DNA from: Gammaproteobacteria bacterium
GTDB taxonomy: Bacteria > Pseudomonadota > Gammaproteobacteria > DAOWEP01
Assembly (NCBI GenBank): GCA_030638455.1
Contig: DAOWEP010000040.1
Span: 1-13,009 of the forward strand
Reading direction: 5' to 3'
DNA: 13,009 nucleotides
How positions within the stretch are numbered: the first letter of the stretch is position 1; each line of letters begins with the position of its first letter. Of this stretch, positions 7,419 to 13,009 are shown piece by piece. A model generated the notes under the pieces. The model saw only the letters and a list, made by a program, of their open reading frames with translations. It was not told the DNA's origin and ran no database searches. The translations under genes were made by a program, and so were the position numbers.

Positions 7419-7704
7419 TACCTGTTAACAATGCTGTATATGGCACGGATAATATGTAAGACTCCAAAAGTCCATCAGATAAATTAACGATCTAAACAAA
7501 ATCTCATCTGGCAGTCGCCAGGGTGCTGATCGCGGTCATTCGGAACCAGCTTACGATCGGCTAGAGTCGATCCACACTGAAAATATACAACCTCTCTGTG
7601 TACTACCGGAACTAGCCGATACTATGAGGGGTATGCTGCGTCACTGTGAGTGGCGTCACCGTCACTGACTCTGCTAGTATCAAGGCATAGAGTTGGAGGG
7701 TTCC
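7419..7704 (+). other. Non-coding region and probable leader of a lost ilvD gene
   Basis: No gene is seen here. The first part (to about 7500) is AT-rich; the rest is more GC-rich. It contains a hairpin without a T run (CTGGC-AGTC-GCCAG, 7508-7521) and a 9-bp inverted repeat ATCGGCTAG/CTAGCCGAT (7556-7564 and 7612-7620). A second, 7-bp repeat GATACTA/TAGTATC (7618-7624 and 7675-7681) overlaps the first by three bases, so the two pairings compete. The region ends in GGAGGG at 7696-7701, just before the ATG of the ilvD remnant. Confidence 0.5.
7613..7623 (+). repeat. Left copy of an 11-bp direct repeat flanking the antiporter
   Basis: TAGCCGATACT occurs here and again at 9040-9050, on the two sides of the antiporter gene. 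Part of it is also present inverted at 7556-7564. Given the small flanks, such a match is unlikely to be frequent by chance. It could mark recombination or insertion ends, but no transposase or integrase is present. Confidence 0.4.
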
Positions 7705-7767
7705 ATGCCCGAATATCGTTCAAGAACAACCACACACGACCCTTGTCGAATTAGTGGGCGACGATAG
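7705..7767 (+). pseudogene. ilvD: Remnant of the 5' end of dihydroxy-acid dehydratase (ilvD)
   Basis: A 20-codon frame begins MPEYRSRTTTH, closely matching the very conserved IlvD N-terminus (MPxYRSxTTTHGRNMAGAR in the family, from memory). It has a strong GGAGG at the right distance. After the histidine the similarity stops (DPCRISGRR, then TAG at 7765-7767). IlvD is normally around 560-620 residues, so over 95% is missing. The breakpoint is near 7737-7739. I infer that an intact ilvD once stood here, or arrived as a fragment with the antiporter, and was cut by a deletion or insertion. The match is only 11 residues, but it includes the start codon and ribosome binding site, which makes chance unlikely. 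Confidence 0.7.
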
Positions 7768-7783
7768 AAGAAGGAATGTTTGA
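7739..7783 (+). pseudogene. Possible 3' tail of an unidentified gene fused to the ilvD remnant
   Basis: From the ilvD breakpoint another frame reads TLVELVGDDRRRNV and ends in TGA at 7781-7783. This stop overlaps the antiporter ATG by one base (TGATG), a typical sign of coupled genes in an operon. It suggests that the DNA right of the breakpoint came from an operon in which another gene preceded the antiporter. Fourteen codons are too few to identify the parent gene, and the frame could be chance. Confidence 0.35.
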
Positions 7784-9006
7784 TGGAAACCCATGATTTT
7801 TTTCTTTACCTGCTAGTCATTCTCCTGGCGGCACGGGTGTTCGCAGAACTGGCGACCCGCTTGCAGGCACCTTCAGTGATCGGCGAGCTGCTCGCTGGCG
7901 TAGTACTGGGGCCGAGTCTACTGGGCTGGATCGAACCGGTCGAGGCCATCAAGCTGATGGCGGAGATAGGCATTATCTTGCTACTGTTTGAGGTTGGTTT
8001 GAAGACCGACGTCAAGCGCCTGGTGCATACCGGCGTCAAATCTCTTGTGGTTGCCATGATCGGCTTTGTCCTGCCGCTGGTATTGGGTTTCTCGCTGGGC
8101 TACTGGGTGTTCGGCTTGTCGCTGCTGGTGTCATTATTCATTGGTGGTACGCTCACAGCCACCAGCATCGGCATCACTGTGCGAGTACTGTCTGACCTCA
8201 AACGTCAGCAGGCACCCGAGGGACAGATTGTATTGGGTGCAGCCGTATTGGACGACGTGCTCGGCGTGGTACTGTTAGCGTTACTCTATGAGTTCTCTAT
8301 CGGTGGTGGAGTGAGCCTGATCAATACCGGAAAGGTGCTGATCTTTGTGGGCGCGTTTTTCGTTCTGGCACCCGTGGCTGCCAAGTTGATTTCATTGGTC
8401 ATCAAGCGGTTCGATGCGGTCAGTGAAATCTCTGGTTTGATACCCACCACAATTGTTTCTCTTGTGCTGTTCTTCGCCTGGTTGGCTCATGTGGTTGGCG
8501 CGCCAGAACTCCTGGGCGGCTTTGCCGCTGGCCTGGCTCTCTCACGACGATTCTTTCTGCCACTGGGTATCGCCCTGCACACTGATGAGCGTTTCGCGCA
8601 CCGGATCGAGGAGCAGATGAAACCCATCGTCCACTTGTTTACACCGATATTTTTCGTATTTGTGGGACTTTCCCTTAACCTGCATGAGATCGATTGGGGT
8701 TCGCCCTTCATTTGGGGATTCTCGCTGTCGCTATTATTGGCGGCTATCATTGGCAAGCTCATGGGCGCATTTTTTATCCAGGAAACATGGCCTGTACGTT
8801 GGGTGATCGGCATGGCCATGATACCCCGTGGTGAAGTCGGCCTCATTTTCGCCGAGCTAGGAAGGGTAAGCGGTATATTCAATAATGAGATCTACGCAGG
8901 CATGGTAATTGTTATCGCACTCACCACTCTGTTGCCGCCCTTTGTCATGAAGTGGTTCTACGGGCGTTACGGTGAATACCTACCAGCAGAAACATTACAG
9001 TCCTAA
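7783..9006 (+). CDS. CPA2-family cation:proton antiporter (NapA/Kef-type membrane domain)
   Basis: A 407-residue inner-membrane transporter that should exchange protons for Na+ or K+. It is hydrophobic throughout, with about 12-13 membrane segments. Family marks include PSVIGELLAGVVLGPSLLG (30-48), LTATSIGITVRVL (124-136) and the ion-binding pair D157-D158 (GAAVLDDVLG), which is typical of electrogenic exchangers. PRGEVGLIFAELG (348-360) is also present. It stops after the membrane domain, so there is no RCK/TrkA-N regulatory domain as in KefB/KefC. The ATG at 7783 is chosen for AAGGA 7 nt upstream, over the TTG one codon earlier. Its bases are visibly more GC-rich than purC and parts of cbbO (sampled lines near 57-60% against roughly 40%), and a broken ilvD lies directly before it. 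Both fit acquisition by transfer. Ion specificity cannot be told. Confidence 0.93.
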   Translation: METHDFFLYLLVILLAARVFAELATRLQAPSVIGELLAGVVLGPSLLGWIEPVEAIKLMAEIGIILLLFEVGLKTDVKRLVHTGVKSLVVAMIGFVLPLVLGFSLGYWVFGLSLLVSLFIGGTLTATSIGITVRVLSDLKRQQAPEGQIVLGAAVLDDVLGVVLLALLYEFSIGGGVSLINTGKVLIFVGAFFVLAPVAAKLISLVIKRFDAVSEISGLIPTTIVSLVLFFAWLAHVVGAPELLGGFAAGLALSRRFFLPLGIALHTDERFAHRIEEQMKPIVHLFTPIFFVFVGLSLNLHEIDWGSPFIWGFSLSLLLAAIIGKLMGAFFIQETWPVRWVIGMAMIPRGEVGLIFAELGRVSGIFNNEIYAGMVIVIALTTLLPPFVMKWFYGRYGEYLPAETLQS

Positions 9007-9143
9007 GACCGAAAATTGTATGATGCAAAGGTCGCTAATTAGCCGATACTGTCGAAAAATCCAGTAATTTAAAGCAACAAAATGAATGACTGTTAATGGG
9101 AAAGGTTTGAATCCATAACTTTACTTAACTGTAAGGTATCATC
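9007..9143. other. Convergent intergenic region with the right copy of the repeat
   Basis: This lies between the antiporter and the leftward aldolase/dehydrogenase. It contains the perfect palindrome GCTAATTAGC (9034-9043), overlapping the right copy of TAGCCGATACT (9040-9050). GACC (9007-9010) can pair with GGTC (9030-9033). No classic terminator with a T run is seen for either converging gene. Confidence 0.5.
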
Positions 9144-11117
9144 CTAAATAACCCTCTCATTCCCGCCATCCACCGGAACCTGTGCTGCCGTTGTCTTGGC
9201 AAATAATGGTCCGCACATTTCTGCCGCCAGCTCTGCAACATCATGACTGGTAATCTCTACTCCCATCACATTTCTCTTCTTATATTCATCAACACTCAGC
9301 CCATACGAATCAGCCCGTGATTGCAGTACTTCATCTGTCCAGATAGCGGTATCAAACACGGCATTGGGATGTAACTCATTGATGCGAATATTGTCCTTGC
9401 CCCACTCCAGCGCCGCTACCCGCATCAACTGATTCAGGGCCGCCTTGGATGCTGAATAGGCACCTGCACCGGGACCGGGCGCGGGAACATTTTTAGAGCC
9501 AATAACAACTACCCTTCCACCATGAGGAGCAAGCTTTAATAAAAGATACAGCTCCCGCATTAGCAACAGGTTGGCGTCAAGATTTACCTGCATGGTTTTT
9601 TGCCAGTTAGCAAGATCCATATTTTCTATTCGACAGCCAGCCGGGAAGATCCCTGCATTGAGTATTAGAATATCCACACCACCAAAAGCACGCACCCCTT
9701 TCTCTATCGCATCCCTGATCGCCTGTTCACTGGTAACGTCACAAACGATACCCAGATAGTCCTGACGATCAACCATTCCTTCAATTTCCGAGCTTATATC
9801 CAGGCCGATCACGGCTGCACCTCTCGCAAGCAATGAATCTACACATACCTTGCCAATACCGGAAGCCGCACCCGTTACTAATGCCACCTCACCACTAAAT
9901 ACTGGCGGATTACCACCCGAACGGAGCTTGGCCTGCTCCAGGTCCCAGTATTCAACATCAAAAATATCCTGTGCCGGAAGCGCCTTAAAACCGCCTAATG
10001 CGGTTGCTCGCAAGATAATTTCTATTGTGTGCTCGTAAATATCACAAACAATTGCAGCATCCTTGGCACTTCGACCGACCGTACACAAACCGTACTCACT
10101 ATCGAGTATCACCCTTGGCACCGGATCCAGTATGGCTGTTTCTTCTTTGGCATTAGGGCTATGCTGCTCAAAATAGGCTTTGTACTCTTTGATATAGCCG
10201 CCAACATCACGCCCCAACATTGGAATGCGTTTTGTACGAATGACATGGTCTGGTGTTGCAGGCCCCTGCTGGGAAATAACATCTATATTTTTATGATTGG
10301 CAAATCCCAGGGTCTGGGCATTTTGTTTTGTCTGCAGCACCATGGGAAAACCAGATGCCTTCGACAGCTCATTGCGCAACCGGGCAAGCTCTTTATAAAG
10401 GGGACTGCCTGAGCTATCTGCCTCAGGAGATGACAATTCCCACGCACCATGGGACTCCAGGTATTGCTCAGCCTGCGACACCAGATCAATCATTCTGTCA
10501 TATGACTGACGCGCATCTTCACCAAATGAAAAGATCCCATGATTCATTAGCACCACACCAATGGTCTGGTCTGAACCTTGCTCGGCGAATATTTTTTCGC
10601 ACTCTCGTGCAAGATCGAAACCGGGCATTACATACGGAATAATAACGACCCTGTCCCCATATATCTCCCGAATACGCTCCTCTCCGTTTTCTGTATTGGT
10701 AATGGTTACCACGGCATTCGCATGCGTGTGATCTACATATTTGTAAGGCAATATGGCATGCAGGATTGCTTCAACAGAAGGTGTAGGTGCGGAGGAAAGG
10801 GTCATATGGGTTTTTAGCTCATTCACCATCTGTGGATCAGAGAGTGATTCCAGCCTTGCCAACTTCAGCAGGTGTTCCATACGCACCGGGGAAAATCCGA
10901 GTCGGTCAATTGTTTCCAGGTCCCAACCACTTCCTTTCACATAAAGCAGTTCTTCCTGTTCACCCAGAATATTCTGTTCCGTAATCTTTACCGAGGTATT
11001 GCCTCCTCCATGTAATACCAGGGTCTTGTCTCTACCTAGTAATCTTGAGGTATATACACGCAGACCCAGATCATCTGTAAATTGTTTAGCTTCTTTTTCA
11101 TCCCAAAGGCTTTTCAT
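9144..11117 (-). CDS. Fused class II aldolase / short-chain dehydrogenase
   Basis: One 657-residue protein carries two enzymes. Residues about 1-400 are a class II aldolase/adducin domain with HGGGNTS (36-42), glutamate E116 in PSVEAILH, zinc ligands H130 and H132 (DHTHAN) and H193 (MNHG). Residues about 408-657 are a short-chain dehydrogenase with TGAASGIG (415-422), D440 after the second strand (favours NAD), LNAG (486-489), S541 and the catalytic YSASK (Y554, K558). This is the architecture annotated as bifunctional aldolase/short-chain dehydrogenase and, in some bacteria, as rhamnulose-1-phosphate aldolase/lactaldehyde dehydrogenase. Both active sites look intact. A sugar-phosphate aldol cleavage followed by oxidation of the aldehyde is likely, but no rhamnose or fucose genes are nearby, so the substrate is open. 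The start has only a weak Shine-Dalgarno. It lies 52 nt behind the CPCC gene, possibly one transcript. Confidence 0.9.
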   Translation of the reverse strand: MKSLWDEKEAKQFTDDLGLRVYTSRLLGRDKTLVLHGGGNTSVKITEQNILGEQEELLYVKGSGWDLETIDRLGFSPVRMEHLLKLARLESLSDPQMVNELKTHMTLSSAPTPSVEAILHAILPYKYVDHTHANAVVTITNTENGEERIREIYGDRVVIIPYVMPGFDLARECEKIFAEQGSDQTIGVVLMNHGIFSFGEDARQSYDRMIDLVSQAEQYLESHGAWELSSPEADSSGSPLYKELARLRNELSKASGFPMVLQTKQNAQTLGFANHKNIDVISQQGPATPDHVIRTKRIPMLGRDVGGYIKEYKAYFEQHSPNAKEETAILDPVPRVILDSEYGLCTVGRSAKDAAIVCDIYEHTIEIILRATALGGFKALPAQDIFDVEYWDLEQAKLRSGGNPPVFSGEVALVTGAASGIGKVCVDSLLARGAAVIGLDISSEIEGMVDRQDYLGIVCDVTSEQAIRDAIEKGVRAFGGVDILILNAGIFPAGCRIENMDLANWQKTMQVNLDANLLLMRELYLLLKLAPHGGRVVVIGSKNVPAPGPGAGAYSASKAALNQLMRVAALEWGKDNIRINELHPNAVFDTAIWTDEVLQSRADSYGLSVDEYKKRNVMGVEITSHDVAELAAEMCGPLFAKTTAAQVPVDGGNERVI

Positions 11118-11169
11118 TCTTGTTTATCTCACTACCCAATGAATTATTAGTATTAATGTAAATGAAAGA

Positions 11170-11568
11170 TTATCCTACAATCCTTCTCCAGTACGTACTC
11201 CGCCAGTAATACAAAACTGTACTATCTTTCGGATATGAATCGGAATAATTTATTCCAGCTGCAGGCTCTTCAATATTATCCCTTGCTGGGTTAATTGACC
11301 GCCATTCCCGATCACGCAGCTCACCCGGAACTGGTTCCCGTGAATTTACAAGGCTCCTCTTTTCTGACGCTCCGTATTCCATATAATTTACCTGGGCCTT
11401 TATAAGTGAAACCTGATTGGCACTTCCCGGCATTTCAACAAAGCGCAATTGTGCCAGATCGTCCTCCCATCCACATATTGGACATACCTGGTGATAGCCT
11501 GGCTGTCGTAGGTGTACGAGATAGCCACAACAGGGGCAGGGATGCTTGTCCAGTAATTCTATTTTCAT
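11170..11568 (-). CDS. CPCC family cysteine-rich protein
   Basis: A small cytosolic protein of 132 residues. The N-terminus carries CPCCGYLV (about 11-18) and CPICGWEDD (about 29-37), two CxxC knuckles that should bind one zinc. Then come a GSANQVSL-type segment and the downstream E-rich, proline-rich tail seen in the Cys-rich CPCC family. The function of this family is not established. The ATG at 11568 is preferred to a GTG one codon earlier; neither has a clear ribosome binding site. It is placed just past the fba terminator and just upstream of the aldolase/dehydrogenase in the same direction, so it may head a two-gene unit. A TATATT on the minus strand near 11590-11585 could be its -10 box, though the spacing to the start is short. 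Confidence 0.8.
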   Translation of the reverse strand: MKIELLDKHPCPCCGYLVHLRQPGYHQVCPICGWEDDLAQLRFVEMPGSANQVSLIKAQVNYMEYGASEKRSLVNSREPVPGELRDREWRSINPARDNIEEPAAGINYSDSYPKDSTVLYYWRSTYWRRIVG

Positions 11569-11596
11569 CACTTACTATGAAAAGAATATAGAAATA

Positions 11597-11632
11597 AAAA
11601 AAAGGGTAGACATAATGTCTACCCTTTTTTCA
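11597..11632. terminator. Bidirectional intrinsic terminator after fba
   Basis: GGGTAGACA and TGTCTACCC form a perfect 9-bp stem with a 3-nt loop, flanked by eight As on one side and six Ts on the other. On the minus strand this gives a stem followed by eight Ts, 20-25 nt after the fba stop. It should end the pyk-fba transcript efficiently and insulate the CPCC gene. Ends are accurate to about one base. Confidence 0.9.
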
Positions 11633-11651
11633 GTAATCCAGGGGAAAATTC

Positions 11652-12716
11652 CTAGTTTATCTTTGGATCTAATTCACCACTAGCATAACGCGTAACCATA
11701 TCTTCCAGCGAAATTGGCTTGATCTTGGCAGCCATTCCTGCACAACCAAAAGCCTCATAACGTGATTTGCAAATCTCTTTCATTCCCGCAGTTGCTGCCT
11801 TGAGGAATTTACGTGGATCGAAATTAGCAGGGTTTTCCTTAAGGTGCTTGCGGACAGAACCAGTGGACGCCATACGAAGATCGGTATCGATGTTTACCTT
11901 GCGAACACCATTCTTGATCCCTTCCAGAATTTCTTCTACGGGCACACCATAGGTCTGACCCATTTCACCACCATGCGTATTTATAATTTCCAGCCAGTCT
12001 TGCGGTACCGAAGAAGAACCATGCATAACAAGATGTGTATTTGGAATTCGCGCATGGATTTCCCTGATACGATCAATACGCAGGACATCGCCTGTTGGCT
12101 TCTTGGTGAATTTATAAGCACCATGACTGGTACCTATCGCTATCGCCAGCGCGTCTACACCTGTTTTCTTTACGAAATCGGCTGCTTCCTCTACATCGGT
12201 CAGCAACATATCCATATCCAATTTTCCTTCCGCACCATGACCATCTTCCTCTCCCATCATGCCCGTTTCCAGAGAACCAAGGCAACCCAGTTCCCCTTCC
12301 ACAGATGCGCCACCTGCATGTGCCATTTTCACTACTTCACGGGTAACATCAACATTATACTCAAATGATGAAGGGGTCTTCATATCCGCCATCAGCGAAC
12401 CATCCATCATCACGGAACTAAAGCCTGACTGAAGAGAACGTAAACATACTGCCGGCTCAGAACCATGGTCCTGATGCATAACGATCGGGATATGCGGATA
12501 CTGCTCTACTGCCGCCAAAATCAGGTGGCGCAAGAATGCCTCACCTGCATACGAACGTGCACCTGCAGAGCCTTGCATAATCACCGGACTACCGGTTTCA
12601 TCTGCGGCCTGCATAATTGCCTGTACCTGTTCCATATTATTTACATTAAAAGCTGGCATGCCGTAGTCATTTTCCGCAGCATGGTCCAGAAGTTGACGCA
12701 TGGATATAAGTGCCAT
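11652..12716 (-). CDS. fba: Class II fructose-1,6-bisphosphate aldolase (Calvin-cycle subtype)
   Basis: This zinc enzyme joins or splits fructose-1,6-bisphosphate and, in the Calvin cycle, can also make sedoheptulose-1,7-bisphosphate. The 354 residues match the longer subtype common in autotrophic proteobacteria. Visible active-site marks are HQDHG (81-85, catalytic D83 and zinc H84), VEGELG (139-144), GTSHGAYK (195-202, zinc H198), MHGSSS (231-236, zinc H232) and NIDTDLR (275-281). The start has a strong AGGAG (minus strand 12727-12723) 6 nt upstream. It follows pyruvate kinase by 106 nt in the same direction and ends in a strong terminator, so it is the last gene of a glycolytic/Calvin-cycle unit. 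It may be named cbbA or cfxB in other autotrophs. All catalytic residues are present. Confidence 0.97.
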   Translation of the reverse strand: MALISMRQLLDHAAENDYGMPAFNVNNMEQVQAIMQAADETGSPVIMQGSAGARSYAGEAFLRHLILAAVEQYPHIPIVMHQDHGSEPAVCLRSLQSGFSSVMMDGSLMADMKTPSSFEYNVDVTREVVKMAHAGGASVEGELGCLGSLETGMMGEEDGHGAEGKLDMDMLLTDVEEAADFVKKTGVDALAIAIGTSHGAYKFTKKPTGDVLRIDRIREIHARIPNTHLVMHGSSSVPQDWLEIINTHGGEMGQTYGVPVEEILEGIKNGVRKVNIDTDLRMASTGSVRKHLKENPANFDPRKFLKAATAGMKEICKSRYEAFGCAGMAAKIKPISLEDMVTRYASGELDPKIN

Positions 12717-12822
12717 GTTGTTCTCCTCGTTAATCTATTTCCAAATGAATGAATCGGTGCCTGAACACCACAATTAATCTATATTAAATACGATACTACT
12801 ATCACAGGCTATCAGCAATATA
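12717..12822 (-). promoter_or_regulatory. pyk-fba spacer with the fba ribosome binding site
   Basis: The 106-nt spacer is AT-rich and ends in AGGAG for fba. There is no terminator, so read-through from pyk is expected. A TAATAT on the minus strand could serve as a -10 box for an internal fba promoter, but no matching -35 is seen. A small GGTG/CACC hairpin lies near 12757-12770. Confidence 0.4.
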
Positions 12823-13009
12823 CTAACCGCCCTGTGACAAATCCTGCCCTATTCGAATGATCTTCATAGCATTAGTACCACCACCAACACCCATAAGGTC
12901 ACCCTTGGTAATAATTACCAAATCACCATCTCTTACAATGCCTCTTCGAACCAGCTCATCAACGGCTTCCTGGTTAATACCTGCATGATTATCGGATTCG
13001 GGTTCAAAA
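12823..13009 (-). CDS. pyk: Pyruvate kinase, C-terminal end (N-terminal part beyond the right edge)
   Basis: The last 62 residues are present and end in TAG at 12825-12823. The sequence contains the C-terminal pyruvate kinase signature GDLVIITKGDLMG followed by GGGTNAMKIIRIG, from the regulatory C-terminal domain that makes the last beta strands. The enzyme converts phosphoenolpyruvate and ADP to pyruvate and ATP. The catalytic domain is outside the window. It stands directly upstream of fba in the same direction, an order seen in the gap-pgk-pyk-fba clusters of gammaproteobacteria, so pgk may lie just beyond the edge. Confidence 0.93.
   Translation of the reverse strand, partial: FEPESDNHAGINQEAVDELVRRGIVRDGDLVIITKGDLMGVGGGTNAMKIIRIGQDLSQGG

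Noticed and set aside
7431..7487. Short frame MLYMARIICK... after purC as a possible leader peptide
   Set aside because: No ribosome binding site, no run of branched-chain codons and no following attenuator with a T tract.
7507..7522. GC-rich hairpin after purC as a terminator
   Set aside because: The stem is short (five pairs plus one wobble) and no T run follows, so it does not qualify as an intrinsic terminator.
9104..9114. GGTTTGAATCC, resembling a tRNA T-arm, near the end of the antiporter flank
   Set aside because: The nearly invariant C of the T loop is a T, and no acceptor stem, anticodon arm or D arm can be assembled around it. A tRNA remnant used as an attachment site is not supported.
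10029..10412. A 127-codon open frame on the plus strand opposite the aldolase/dehydrogenase
   Set aside because: Antisense to an intact two-domain enzyme whose motifs are all present; no start signals and no family resemblance.
11844..12368. A 174-codon open frame on the plus strand opposite fba
   Set aside because: It lies wholly antisense to a clear, conserved aldolase, has no ribosome binding site and reads as histidine/threonine-rich noise typical of shadow frames.
1..13009. CRISPR arrays, phage genes, toxin-antitoxin or defence systems
   Set aside because: No regularly spaced repeats and no transposase, integrase, nuclease or toxin families were seen on either strand; the genes are mostly housekeeping or carbon-fixation genes.

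Overview
The window looks like the CO2-fixation region of an autotrophic proteobacterium. A form II RuBisCO (cbbM) with its CbbQ/CbbO activase, a divergent CbbR-type regulator, and a pyk-fba pair with a Calvin-cycle class II aldolase fit a gammaproteobacterial sulfur or iron oxidiser best. The taxon is an inference; no rRNA gene or other taxonomic marker is present. No carboxysome genes are visible.

Left block (1-7418). A LysR-type regulator (probable cbbR, its 3' part lying outside the window) runs leftward. Rightward come a small unrecognised gene, a long AT-rich region with candidate CbbR boxes, cbbM with a strong Shine-Dalgarno, an intrinsic terminator, then cbbQ, cbbO, a UPF0114/YqhA-type membrane protein and purC. 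The last four are tightly spaced (23-42 nt gaps) and look like one transcription unit, so a purine gene and an uncharacterised membrane protein may share transcription with the RuBisCO activase. The terminator between cbbM and cbbQ would let RuBisCO be made in excess over its activase.

Middle block (7419-9143). This looks like a rearrangement scar. The first 11 codons of an ilvD-like gene with a good ribosome binding site break off abruptly. They run into what looks like the 3' tail of another gene, whose stop overlaps the start of a CPA2-type cation/proton antiporter that is more GC-rich than much of its surroundings. An 11-bp sequence occurs once on each side of the antiporter.

Right block (9144-13009, all leftward). 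Reading leftward from the right edge: the C-terminus of pyruvate kinase, class II fructose-bisphosphate aldolase (fba), a strong bidirectional terminator, a CPCC-type cysteine-rich protein, and a large fused class II aldolase/short-chain dehydrogenase. Fba feeds both the Calvin cycle and gluconeogenesis/glycolysis. The substrate of the fusion enzyme cannot be told from sequence.

The most noteworthy observations are the ilvD scar with its flanking repeat, the perfect 14-bp palindrome over the cbbR start codon, the cbbQO-UPF0114-purC arrangement, and the unknown gene between cbbR and cbbM.
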